A stretch of 10,240 nucleotides of DNA from Prevotella sp. CAG:1058 (GCA_000433175.1 HF986707.1:1087-11326), one strand, 5' to 3'. Shown: positions 1 to 5,940, counted from the first letter of the stretch. Made by a program: numbers and translations. The notes: a model not told the origin generated them from the letters alone.

Positions 1-905
1 TTCTCATGTATGTTGTCAGCATCGCCCTTATCGTAATGGCGTTCGCCACGTTCAGCGGCGCGGCTGCCGTCAGCGCAGGCGTGGGCGGCGCAGTGCTGCT
101 TATAGCCAACATGTTCGTCAGCGGCGGCTTCATGCTGGTAGAGCCGGGCGAGGCCCGCGTGATGATGTTCTTCGGCAAATACCGCGGCACGTTCACACAG
201 GCAGGCTACTTCTGGGTAAACCCGTTCTTCTCGGTAAAAAACCTGTCGCTGCGCGCACGCAACCTCGACGCCGAGCCGATAAAGGTTAACGACAAGGCAG
301 GCAACCCCGTAATGATAGGCATGGTGCTGGTGTGGAAGCTCAAGGACACGTACAAGGCAATGTTTGAAATAGACGCGCAGACCATGGCACAGTCAAAGGC
401 TGCCACCGACGCGGCTGCCGCCGGTGCCAAGACGGCCACGATAATGAACGCCTTTGAGAAGTTCGTGCGCATACAGGCGGACGCGGCACTGAGGCAGGTG
501 GCAGGCAGGTACGCCTACGACAACGACGGGCAGGACGACAACGAACTGACCCTGCGCGGCGGTAGCGACGAGATAAACGAGGAACTCGAGCAGAAAATAG
601 ACGAGCGCCTGGCAATGGCGGGCATCGAAGTGGTAGAGGCACGCATCAACTATCTTGCCTACGCGCCCGAGATTGCGGCAGTGATGCTGCGCCGTCAACA
701 GGCCACGGCCGTCATCTCTGCACGCGAGAAGATTGTCGAGGGAGCTGTGTCGATGGTGAAGATGGCGCTCGACAAGCTGGCTGACGAGGACATAATCGAA
801 CTCGACGAGGACAAGAAGGCTGCCATGGTGAGCAACCTGCTCGTCGTACTTTGCGGCGACGACACCGCCCAGCCGGTAATCAACACAGGCACGCTGAACC
901 ACTGA
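1..905 (+). CDS. SPFH/band-7 domain membrane protein, 5' end possibly outside window
   Basis: Stomatin/prohibitin-like protein of the SPFH superfamily. These proteins oligomerise on membranes and are thought to organise membrane microdomains or scaffold proteases; the exact role of this subgroup is not known to me. From the first ATG in the window (position 6), two adjacent hydrophobic segments lie at about residues 2-20 and 24-42. The SPFH signature follows (GFMLVEPGEARVMMFFGKYRGT, then GYFWVNPFF), then a helical region to about residue 270 with an Ala/Glu-rich stretch typical of the family. The ATG at 6 sits right at the first membrane helix, whereas relatives usually have some residues before it, and the frame stays open to the window edge, so the true start is probably upstream. 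It leads the gene set with the membrane protein and RHH protein downstream after a 211-nt repeat-rich gap. The family call is firm; the cellular role is inference. Confidence 0.9.
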   Translation, partial: LMYVVSIALIVMAFATFSGAAAVSAGVGGAVLLIANMFVSGGFMLVEPGEARVMMFFGKYRGTFTQAGYFWVNPFFSVKNLSLRARNLDAEPIKVNDKAGNPVMIGMVLVWKLKDTYKAMFEIDAQTMAQSKAATDAAAAGAKTATIMNAFEKFVRIQADAALRQVAGRYAYDNDGQDDNELTLRGGSDEINEELEQKIDERLAMAGIEVVEARINYLAYAPEIAAVMLRRQQATAVISAREKIVEGAVSMVKMALDKLADEDIIELDEDKKAAMVSNLLVVLCGDDTAQPVINTGTLNH

Positions 906-914
906 TGAATCGCC

Positions 915-952
915 GACGGCCGTAACCGTCATGACGGCAAACCCCGTTTTTT
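915..952 (+). terminator. possible terminator / short hairpin with T-tract after the SPFH gene
   Basis: The sequence holds a 12-bp palindrome CCGTCATGACGG (926-937). A minimal hairpin overlaps it: ACGG (934-937), a six-base loop and CCGT (944-947), followed directly by five more T residues to 952. GACGG (915-919) can also pair with CCGTC (926-930). It lies 29 nt after the SPFH stop. The stem is short for an intrinsic terminator. A near-identical copy at 5349-5371, with no nearby upstream gene on that strand, suggests it may instead be a dispersed motif. Confidence 0.35.
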
Positions 953-997
953 GACACAGACATAATCATCTGACAGTCAGCACGTTATCATACATCT

Positions 998-1076
998 TGC
1001 AAAAGACGGCAAAACAGGCTGCAAAAGACGGTCTTTCATCGTGTAAAAGGCCGTCTTTCGCGCTATGAAAGACGGC
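998..1076. repeat. cluster of AAAGACGG direct and inverted repeats
   Basis: TGCAAAAGACGG occurs twice as a direct repeat (998-1009 and 1020-1031, period 22). It is followed by an inverted pair, GCCGTCTTTC (1050-1059) and GAAAGACGGC (1067-1076), forming a perfect 10-bp stem with a 7-nt loop. A further partial inverted copy, GGTCTTTC, is at 1030-1037. The second direct copy can also pair with the CCGTCTTT arm, so alternative hairpins are possible. It fills much of the gap between the SPFH gene and the membrane-protein gene. It could be a REP-like dispersed element or a transcript-processing/attenuation hairpin. There is no T-tract, so it is not a classical terminator. Confidence 0.6.
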
Positions 1077-1113
1077 AAACGCCGCAACCATAATATCTGA
1101 CCTAAAACCAAAG

Positions 1114-1203
1114 TGTATGTTCAGAATAAGACTAAGTCAACTCAAGGTGGTTGAAAAATGTATGTTCAGAAGAGGGCTAAGCCAACTCAAGGTGGTTGAA
1201 TAC
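1114..1203 (+). repeat. 45-bp tandem direct repeat (two copies) at a gene start
   Basis: Copy 1 is 1114-1158 and copy 2 is 1159-1203; they match at 39 of 45 positions. Each begins TGTATGTTCAGA and carries the shared core CAACTCAAGGTGGTTGAA. Because 45 is divisible by 3, each copy adds 15 in-frame residues (MFRIRLSQLKVVEKC and a close variant), and each supplies an ATG (1117 and 1162). Arg in this stretch is always AGA, whereas the rest of the downstream gene uses CGC, CGG and AGG, so the repeat looks foreign to the gene. Confidence 0.85.
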
Positions 1204-1743
1204 AGATACAATCCGGCGTTAGAAGGCAAAGCGGACATCGCTGCAGGTGTGCTCGGACTGGCAGTCACGGCGGTCATGTATGCCGCCGGCATGTTCAACA
1301 GCTGGATATTCCTTGTTATCTCCTCAGTCCTTTATGCCGGCGTCATGGCATGGGGTGTTTACCTGTGGCGGCTGCGCCGCAAGCCCATGAAGCGCGAGAT
1401 TACGCTGGGCGGCATCAAGCACAGGCTCTACCTGCGCAGCCGGCCGCTCTTCATTATATACTGCCTTGCGGTAAAAATCGTCGACTGGCTTATCGTGATA
1501 AGCGTATTAGCGATGCTGGAAAGCGATACCGGGTGGGCAAGTGCATTCTTAGAAGAGCTGTACGCATGGACATTCATACTGCCGCTAGCGCTTTACGCCG
1601 TGATAATTGAATACCTGACTTACCTCCAGTTTTACCGCATGCCCGAAAATATGCGCAGCATATACCTGTCGGGCGACGGCAACACCGACCTCTATACTGA
1701 AGCCTTAAGGCAAATGGGAAAAGATGGCAAAGAAAGAGAATAG
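1117..1743 (+). CDS. four-helix integral membrane protein, function unknown
   Basis: I do not recognise a named family. From the first ATG it is 208 residues. The first 30 residues are encoded by the 45-bp tandem repeat and may be untranslated or recently added; the second repeat copy offers an alternative ATG at 1162, giving 193 residues. No other Met occurs before the first membrane helix, so one of these two is probably the start. Four hydrophobic segments are visible at about residues 40-62, 64-85, 111-136 and 145-170. The loop between helices 2 and 3 is basic (RRKPMKR), suggesting it is cytoplasmic. The soluble tail is about 35 residues long. The gene overlaps the RHH gene by 20 nt and follows the SPFH gene, so a role in the same membrane-associated function is likely but unproven. 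Confidence 0.72.
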   Translation: MFRIRLSQLKVVEKCMFRRGLSQLKVVEYRYNPALEGKADIAAGVLGLAVTAVMYAAGMFNSWIFLVISSVLYAGVMAWGVYLWRLRRKPMKREITLGGIKHRLYLRSRPLFIIYCLAVKIVDWLIVISVLAMLESDTGWASAFLEELYAWTFILPLALYAVIIEYLTYLQFYRMPENMRSIYLSGDGNTDLYTEALRQMGKDGKERE

Positions 1744-1927
1744 CACAAAGAGCTTCGTCCTGCGTGTAGACGCCGACACGATGGCGGCAATAGAGAAATG
1801 GGCCGCCGACGAGTTCCGCTCTACCAACGGACAGCTGCAATGGATAATAGCGGAGGCGCTGCGCAAAAGCGGACGCCTGCCCAAAAAGCGCCGCACGGCC
1901 GGCGAGGGAAAGGAGGACGAGACATGA
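1724..1927 (+). CDS. Arc-family ribbon-helix-helix DNA-binding protein
   Basis: A 67-residue protein with an Arc/MetJ-type RHH fold. The DNA-contacting strand is KSFVLRV (residues 9-15). Helix A is about 18-31 (TMAAIEKWAADEFR) and helix B about 33-48, ending in ALRKSGR. The pattern strand, helix, Ser/Thr-Asn turn, helix and KxGR ending matches phage P22 Arc closely. Such proteins bind operators as dimers of dimers. A basic/acidic tail (residues 53-67) follows. The start overlaps the membrane-protein gene by 20 nt and is preceded by GGGAAAAG. The stop overlaps the prmC start in an ATGA junction, so the three genes are probably co-translated. It could regulate this operon or bind DNA near the membrane complex; the target is unknown. 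Antitoxins also use this fold, but no toxin gene is evident. Confidence 0.87.
   Translation: MAKKENSTKSFVLRVDADTMAAIEKWAADEFRSTNGQLQWIIAEALRKSGRLPKKRRTAGEGKEDET
1909..1916 (+). promoter_or_regulatory. strong Shine-Dalgarno site for prmC inside the RHH gene
   Basis: AAAGGAGG lies 7 nt before the ATG at 1924. It fixes the prmC start even though the frame is open further upstream, to an ATG at 1798. Such a full anti-SD match is uncommon in Bacteroidota, where most genes lack one. Here it lies in the last codons of the RHH gene and would allow coupled or independent initiation. Confidence 0.75.
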
Positions 1928-2769
1928 CCTACCGCGAACTGTGGCGCACGCTGACGCCCCTCTACGACGAGGGCGAGGCTCGCGCCATAACAGACTATGT
2001 GCTCGACGCCGGCTTCGGCATGGGCAAGGCCGACATTATATGCGGAGCGGTTGAGTCGCTGGCGGCGGACGATGCGGCAAGGCTCGAAGGCATATTCAGC
2101 AGGCTGCGGCGCGGCGAACCCGTGCAGTACGTCATGGGCTGGGCAGAGTTCGGCGGCAGGCGCTTCAGCGTGCGCCCCGGCATACTGATACCGCGCCCCG
2201 AGACCGAGGAGCTTTGCGCCCTGATAACCGCCGACAGGCAGGGCTGTCCGTCGTCCAAGATAGTAGACATAGGCACGGGCAGCGGCTGCATAGCCGTTAC
2301 GCTGGCGCTCGACGTGCCCGGCTGCGACGTGTCGGCGTGGGACATATCACCCGTCGCGCTCGACGTTGCGCAGGAGAACGCACGGGCTAACGACGCCGCC
2401 GTCACCGTTGAGCGGCGTGACGCGCTCAATCTGACGCCATGCGGCGAGCAGTGGGACGTCGTCGTGAGCAATCCGCCATACATCTGCGACAACGAGAAGA
2501 AGGACATGGCGGCCAACGTGCTCGACTTCGAGCCTGCCACCGCCCTGTTCGTGCCTGACGACGACCCGCTGCGCTTCTACCGCCCCATAACCGCCTACGC
2601 CGCGCAGACGCTACGCCCCGGCGGCGCGCTCTACTTCGAGCTGAACCCCGTTTACGCCGACGACATAGCCTCAACGGCGCGCGACTGCGGCTTCGCCTGC
2701 GTCGACATAATCAGCGACTGCTACGGCAAACGGCGCATGATGAGGGCACGTAAAGCCCGCAAGCAATAA
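1924..2769 (+). CDS. prmC: peptide chain release factor N5-glutamine methyltransferase
   Basis: PrmC (HemK) methylates the Gln of the GGQ motif in release factors RF1 and RF2 using S-adenosylmethionine, which is needed for efficient translation termination. The protein has 281 residues, the usual length. An N-terminal helical domain (about 1-75) recognises the factor; it contains GEPVQYVMGWAEFGG, and IPRPETEEL follows. The Rossmann methyltransferase domain has the SAM-binding motif VDIGTGSGCIA (about 111-121) and the catalytic NPPY motif (VVVSNPPYI) that places the target glutamine. The start at 1924 is chosen because the family begins about here, a strong SD site precedes it, and it forms an ATGA overlap with the RHH gene. 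A longer open frame reaches back to 1798 but lies within the RHH gene in another frame. Identification is secure. Confidence 0.96.
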   Translation: MTYRELWRTLTPLYDEGEARAITDYVLDAGFGMGKADIICGAVESLAADDAARLEGIFSRLRRGEPVQYVMGWAEFGGRRFSVRPGILIPRPETEELCALITADRQGCPSSKIVDIGTGSGCIAVTLALDVPGCDVSAWDISPVALDVAQENARANDAAVTVERRDALNLTPCGEQWDVVVSNPPYICDNEKKDMAANVLDFEPATALFVPDDDPLRFYRPITAYAAQTLRPGGALYFELNPVYADDIASTARDCGFACVDIISDCYGKRRMMRARKARKQ

Positions 2770-2777
2770 AAAAGTAA

Positions 2778-2816
2778 GAGCCAGCAAACCTGACAAGAAT
2801 AACAGGCAACCGGCTC
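2778..2816 (+). terminator. two-tier hairpin after prmC
   Basis: GAGCC (2778-2782) pairs with GGCTC (2812-2816). Inside that, CCTG (2789-2792) pairs with CAGG (2803-2806), with a purine-rich loop. It starts 9 nt after the prmC stop. No T-tract follows, so it may be a weak terminator or an mRNA 3'-end stabiliser rather than a classical intrinsic terminator. A pyrimidine-rich leader with three CTCCCAT copies (2836-2869) then precedes recX. Confidence 0.35.
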
Positions 2817-2893
2817 CTACGGTTCTATAAGTCCCCTCCCATTAATAAAAATTCTCCCATTACTCCCATCCCTTCCATCAAAAAACAACAATA

Positions 2894-3352
2894 ATGACCG
2901 AAGAACAGATATACCAGAAGCTCTCGGCGCTGTGCGCCTCGGCCGAACATTGCTCATACGAAATGACCGAAAAGATGCGCCGCTGGCAGGTGCCTGACGA
3001 CATGCAGGCGCGCGTAATGGAGCGGCTCGTCAAAGAACGCTTCGTTGACGACGAGCGCTACTGCCGCTTCTTCGTGCGCGACAAGATACGATACAACAAG
3101 TGGGGACGGCGCAAGGTGGAGCAGGCGCTCTACATGAAGCGCATTTCCGCCGGCATACAGGAGCGCGTGCTCGACGAAGTTGACCCGCAGGTGTACGTTG
3201 ACATACTGCGCCCGCTGCTCGCGGCGAAGCGCAAAAGCGTCAAGGCAGCGAGCCAATACGAGCTGAACGGCAAGCTGACACGCTTCGCCCTGGGGCGCGG
3301 CTTCACGCCGGACATCATAAGGGAGTGTCTCGGCGATTGCGCCGAAGACTGA
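2894..3352 (+). CDS. recX: regulatory protein RecX
   Basis: RecX binds RecA filaments and modulates their growth during homologous recombination and the SOS response. The protein is 152 residues, typical for the family, and is built of tandem three-helix repeats. Visible hallmarks are CSYEMTEKMRRW near residues 20-31 (the R/C-S-x-x-E-M/L-xxKLxxW pattern), then LVKERFVDDERYCRFFVRDK (about 49-68, the family's FxDDxRYAxxFVxxK motif) and WGRRKVEQAL (about 74-83, the G-x-x-K/R-I-x-x-x-L motif). The ATG at 2894 follows an A-rich leader, as usual in this phylum. It lies 124 nt after prmC and 84 nt before ruvB, another recombination gene, though ruvB appears to have its own promoter. recA is not in the window. 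Confidence 0.94.
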   Translation: MTEEQIYQKLSALCASAEHCSYEMTEKMRRWQVPDDMQARVMERLVKERFVDDERYCRFFVRDKIRYNKWGRRKVEQALYMKRISAGIQERVLDEVDPQVYVDILRPLLAAKRKSVKAASQYELNGKLTRFALGRGFTPDIIRECLGDCAED

Positions 3353-3394
3353 GTTTATTTGTGCGGTTTAAGCCGTAAATTGTCAAATTATTCT

Positions 3395-3402
3395 TACCTT
3401 TG
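3395..3402 (+). promoter_or_regulatory. Bacteroidota -7 promoter element upstream of ruvB
   Basis: TACCTTTG is an exact match to the TAnnTTTG -7 consensus of the primary sigma factor in Bacteroidota. It sits 35 nt before the ruvB ATG. A clear -33 TTTG at the usual 19-20 nt spacing is not visible, so the promoter call rests on the -7 box and its position between two genes. Confidence 0.6.
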
Positions 3403-3436
3403 CGCTTGATAACATACCCGACAGAAAGGGACTACA

Positions 3437-4480
3437 ATGACAGACAACGACTTTGACATAAGGAGCAACAACATATCGTCGGCCGAGAAGGAGTTTGAGA
3501 ACGCCCTGAGACCGCTGCGCTTCGGCGACTTCAGCGGCCAGCAGAAGGTCGTGGAGAACCTCGAGGTGTTCGTGGAGGCAGCAAAATACCGCGGCGAACC
3601 GCTCGACCACACCCTGCTGCACGGCCCTCCGGGACTGGGCAAGACTACGCTTAGCAACATAATAGCCAACGAACTGGGCGTGGGCTTCAAGCTGACCAGC
3701 GGCCCGGTGCTCGACAAGCCGGGCGACCTGGCAGGCATACTGACGTCGCTCGAGCCTAACGACGTGCTCTTCATCGACGAGATTCACCGCCTTTCGCCGG
3801 TAGTTGAGGAGTACCTCTACTCGGCAATGGAGGACTACCGCATCGACATAATGATAGACAAGGGGCCGTCGGCGCGCTCGATACAGATTGACCTTAACCC
3901 CTTCACCCTTGTAGGGGCTACCACCCGTAGCGGACTGCTCACGGCTCCGCTGCGCGCCCGTTTCGGCATAAACCTGCACCTCGAATACTACGAGCCTGAG
4001 ACGCTCACCAAGATACTGAAGCGCTCAGCCTCGATACTAAAAGTGCCCATCGACGACGACGCTGCCGTGGAAATAGCACGCCGAAGCCGTGGCACACCCC
4101 GTATAGCCAACGCCCTGCTGCGCCGCGTGAGGGACTTCGCGCAGGTTAAGGGTACGGGGCGCATTGACACCGACATCGCACGCATAGCCCTGACGGCGCT
4201 CAACATAGACCAGTACGGGCTTGACGAGATAGACAATAAGATTCTGCTGACCATCATCGACAAGTTCCGCGGAGGTCCGGTGGGCATTACCACCATAGCC
4301 ACGGCAATCGGCGAGGACGCCGGAACGGTTGAGGAAGTGTACGAGCCGTACCTCATCATGGAGGGTTTCATCAAGCGCACGCCGCGCGGACGTATGGTGA
4401 CCGAACTGGCATACAAGCACTTCGGACGGCGTATGGCAGGCAGCCGCTCGGGAGAACAGGAACTGATGTTCGACAACTGA
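3437..4480 (+). CDS. ruvB: Holliday junction branch migration DNA helicase RuvB
   Basis: RuvB is the AAA+ motor that, as a hexamer with RuvA, drives branch migration of Holliday junctions before RuvC cuts them. The protein has 347 residues, the normal length. The Walker A motif is GPPGLGKTT (residues 63-71), Walker B is FIDEIHR (about 112-118), sensor 1 is GATTRSG (160-166), and the arginine-finger region is APLRARFG (about 170-177). A lid domain contains [15 protein letters not shown] (about 214-228). The C-terminal winged helix that grips DNA includes [10 protein letters not shown] and the FIKRTPRGR segment. The ATG at 3437 follows AGAAAGGGACTACA, a weak SD-like site, and fits the family start. 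ruvA and ruvC are not adjacent, as is common in Bacteroidota. Identification is secure. Confidence 0.98.
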   Translation: MTDNDFDIRSNNISSAEKEFENALRPLRFGDFSGQQKVVENLEVFVEAAKYRGEPLDHTLLHGPPGLGKTTLSNIIANELGVGFKLTSGPVLDKPGDLAGILTSLEPNDVLFIDEIHRLSPVVEEYLYSAMEDYRIDIMIDKGPSARSIQIDLNPFTLVGATTRSGLLTAPLRARFGINLHLEYYEPETLTKILKRSASILKVPIDDDAAVEIARRSRGTPRIANALLRRVRDFAQVKGTGRIDTDIARIALTALNIDQYGLDEIDNKILLTIIDKFRGGPVGITTIATAIGEDAGTVEEVYEPYLIMEGFIKRTPRGRMVTELAYKHFGRRMAGSRSGEQELMFDN

Positions 4481-4531
4481 CCGCGGGCTTGCGCCTTACG
4501 GCTTAGGCAACGGTATGACGTAAAATAAAAA

Positions 4532-4562
4532 ACAGCCGGCAGGGCATAGCACCGCCGGCTGT
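4532..4562 (-). terminator. intrinsic terminator, strong for the minus-strand lipoprotein and shared with ruvB
   Basis: ACAGCCGGC (4532-4540) and GCCGGCTGT (4554-4562) form a perfect 9-bp stem with a 13-nt loop. Read on the minus strand it is followed by TTTTTTATTTTA, a textbook intrinsic terminator located 38 nt after a stop codon at 4600. Read on the plus strand it lies 52 nt after ruvB, with only a weak T-tract. Its position right after 4600 rather than 4821 supports the view that the lipoprotein gene originally extended to 4600. Confidence 0.85.
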
Positions 4563-4599
4563 ATCTATAAAGCCATTATGAAATGACAAAAGGCTCAAA

Positions 4600-4843
4600 T
4601 CAGTTCAACACTCTATACCAGACACTGTAAACTTCGCCTTTCACTTCAACATGTACTTCAAAATCTTTACCCATTAGTATTATATTCATCAGCTTCTTTA
4701 CAATCCTTGTCTTTACAACAGCACCCTACATGCGTCCGCAAACCGCCATAACGTACCGCCAAGTACCATGGCGGTACTATATAAACAGAATCAGTGTGGC
4801 CTGTTAATCTTGTAGCATCGTTATTTTTCAGACGTATATTCAT
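4600..4843 (-). pseudogene. distal part of a broken lipoprotein gene, two frameshifts
   Basis: After the small lipoprotein frame stops at 4821-4823, coding-like sequence continues in two further frames. One runs 4843-4667 (58 codons from its own ATG, ending CCCKDKDCKEADEYNTNG). The next is open from 4725 to a TGA at 4600-4602 and ends KDFEVHVEVKGEVYSVWYRV, then LN. Removing one A from the A5 run (plus-strand T5, 4824-4828) and one G from the G3 run (plus-strand CCC, 4670-4672) joins all three into one 171-residue lipoprotein. That protein would end just before the terminator at 4532-4562. The Cys cluster and the alternating polar/hydrophobic end look like real protein. Alternatives are two overlapping tiny genes (each frame has an ATGAATATA start) or assembly errors. 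Confidence 0.5.
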
Positions 4844-5117
4844 TTATGAGCGAGCACAATGTATAGGTCCAATTGTCAAGAACCATAAGAGTATCCTCAT
4901 CGGCAAAATAACAAATATTTCCACCTTCGGTGTAGCTTCCATCCTTATTTTCCATAATCTCAAGTAAGGCATTGTCCATTCTCCAAGCCAGACTGCTGTT
5001 ACCGCTTGTGTCGGTAATGTAAGCACTGTCTTCATCTTCACTGCTGCAAGAATAGAATGCAGCAAAAGCCGTGAAAGCAAATACAGCCATCAACGACCTG
5101 TAAATAAAGGTTTGCAT
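4821..5117 (-). CDS. small lipoprotein, probably a truncated product
   Basis: A 98-residue open frame of unknown function. The signal peptide spans residues 1-23 (basic Arg7, then a hydrophobic Ala/Phe-rich core) and ends in a lipobox with Cys24 (FYSCSSEDED). The acidic residues just after Cys resemble the Bacteroidota lipoprotein export signal for surface display. The mature part is acidic, with an LEIMENKDGSYTEGG segment, and no family is recognised. Its end (SLINEYTSEK) comes at a stop created next to an A5 run. Coding-like sequence continues beyond in shifted frames, so this is likely the 5' part of a broken 171-residue gene. A full promoter lies about 100 nt upstream, and base composition is more AT-rich than in the flanking housekeeping genes. 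Confidence 0.6.
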   Translation of the reverse strand: MQTFIYRSLMAVFAFTAFAAFYSCSSEDEDSAYITDTSGNSSLAWRMDNALLEIMENKDGSYTEGGNICYFADEDTLMVLDNWTYTLCSLINEYTSEK

Positions 5118-5219
5118 AAAGATGTTGTTTTAATTAGCCTACTCTTTAGCTTTTCGGTATCTGCTCCTTTTATACAGCAAGGTCTGTAAAACAAAAACTA
5201 TATCCCCATATACACTTCG

Positions 5220-5250
5220 CAAATATATAAAAAGAAACAGTATCTTCAAA
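5220..5250 (-). promoter_or_regulatory. complete Bacteroidota promoter for the small lipoprotein
   Basis: On the minus strand, TTTG (5250-5247) is separated by 19 nt from TATATTTG (5227-5220). This matches the -33 TTTG and -7 TAnnTTTG consensus with ideal spacing, making it the best promoter in the window. Transcription would begin near 5213, leaving a leader of about 95 nt before the ATG at 5117. Confidence 0.75.
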
Positions 5251-5348
5251 CAAAAATCAATAAAATCGTACGGTAAAATAATAAATTAATATATAAACGC
5301 CTGATTTTATATATATTTCCACACAAACTGACATCCGACTTGCCCTGC

Positions 5349-5371
5349 CATGACGGCACGCCCCGTTTTTT
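5349..5371 (+). repeat. second copy of the hairpin/T-tract motif
   Basis: It is identical to 930-952 at 21 of 23 positions. The two differences fall in the loop between ACGG (5353-5356) and CCGT (5363-5366), so the short stem and following T-tract are kept. It lies 37 nt upstream of the coaD -7 element and far from any upstream plus-strand gene, so termination is not the obvious role here. Confidence 0.6.
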
Positions 5372-5408
5372 AAGTCGGAAAAAACCGCCGACTATGAAAA
5401 AAAAGAAT

Positions 5409-5416
5409 TAACTTTG
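5409..5416 (+). promoter_or_regulatory. -7 promoter element upstream of coaD
   Basis: TAACTTTG matches TAnnTTTG exactly and lies 50 nt before the coaD ATG. No good -33 box is seen at normal spacing; that region holds the AGTCGG/CCGACT hairpin instead. The predicted start of transcription, near 5423, coincides with a hairpin formed by TCCTGA (5423-5428) and TCAGGA (5433-5438). Confidence 0.6.
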
Positions 5417-5466
5417 CACACATCCTGAACCGTCAGGACGGATGAGAACCAAACTTACACAACAAT

Positions 5467-5940
5467 ATGGACAATACATCAAGAACGGCGTTATTCACAG
5501 GCAGCTTCGACCCATTCACCATAGGCCACGACGCAATAGTGCGCCGCGCCCTGCCGCTGTTCGACAGGATTGTGATTGGCGTTGGAGTAAATGTCCATAA
5601 GAAATACCTATACAGCGCGGAAGTGCGCGTTGCCGACATAAAAAAGCTCTACGCCGGAAACGACAAGATAGAGGTTAAGGCGTTCAGCGACCTCGCCGTA
5701 GACTTCGCAAAGCGCGAAGGAGCAAGGTTTATAATAAAAGGCGTGCGCAGCGTAAAGGACTTTGAGTATGAGCGCGAGCAGGCCGACATCAACCGGCAGA
5801 TAGGAAGCATTGAGACAATACTGCTCTATGCCGAACCGAAATATGAGAGTGTGTCGTCAAGCATGGTGCGCGAGCTGATTCATTTCGGTATGGACGTGAG
5901 CGCATTTCTGCCAAAAAGAACTGACGACAGGCAGCAGTAA
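5467..5940 (+). CDS. coaD: phosphopantetheine adenylyltransferase
   Basis: CoaD transfers AMP from ATP to 4'-phosphopantetheine, giving dephospho-CoA, the penultimate step of coenzyme A synthesis in the cytoplasm. The protein has 157 residues, typical for the family, and belongs to the nucleotidyltransferase superfamily. The signature TGSFDPFTIGH is at residues 11-21, containing the T/HxGH ATP-binding motif (TIGH, 18-21). KGVRS (91-95) matches the family's KGLR substrate-binding segment, and the C-terminal SSSMVREL (130-137) matches the ISSTxxRE nucleotide-binding motif. The ATG at 5467 follows an A-rich leader. ybeY starts 53 nt downstream on the same strand, probably in one transcript since no terminator is seen between them. 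Identification is secure. Confidence 0.97.
   Translation: MDNTSRTALFTGSFDPFTIGHDAIVRRALPLFDRIVIGVGVNVHKKYLYSAEVRVADIKKLYAGNDKIEVKAFSDLAVDFAKREGARFIIKGVRSVKDFEYEREQADINRQIGSIETILLYAEPKYESVSSSMVRELIHFGMDVSAFLPKRTDDRQQ

Larger units (their letters stand above)
5118..5466. other. 349-nt AT-rich intergenic region between divergent genes
   Basis: No gene is seen. From left to right it holds an untranslated leader of about 95 nt for the minus-strand lipoprotein, that gene's promoter (5220-5250), a very AT-rich stretch (about 5251-5330), the dispersed hairpin/T-tract motif (5349-5371), an AGTCGG/CCGACT hairpin (5373-5378 with 5388-5393), the coaD -7 element (5409-5416) and a coaD leader hairpin (5423-5438). 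I see no riboswitch I can name. Confidence 0.7.

Noticed and set aside
393..932. Long minus-strand open frame of 179 codons
   Set aside because: It lies opposite the well-supported SPFH gene, has no family resemblance, and arises from GC-rich codon bias.
998..1203. CRISPR array
   Set aside because: Repeats are adjacent or irregularly spaced without unique spacers of constant length, and no cas gene is present.
1798..1923. Upstream extension of prmC to the ATG at 1798
   Set aside because: The extension overlaps the RHH gene in another frame; the SD site and family length both point to the start at 1924.
1117..1927. Toxin-antitoxin pair (membrane protein plus RHH protein)
   Set aside because: The membrane protein is large with four helices, unlike the usual toxin partners of RHH antitoxins, and the RHH gene also overlaps prmC. 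The SPFH context fits better.
3383..3979. Minus-strand open frame of 198 codons opposite ruvB
   Set aside because: ruvB on the other strand has every expected motif; the antisense translation is Arg/Val/His-rich with no recognisable pattern.
4753..4777. Hairpin GTACCGCCA / TGGCGGTAC as terminator of the 98-residue lipoprotein
   Set aside because: No T-tract follows on either strand. It falls inside the probable continuation of the lipoprotein gene, whose real terminator is at 4532-4562.
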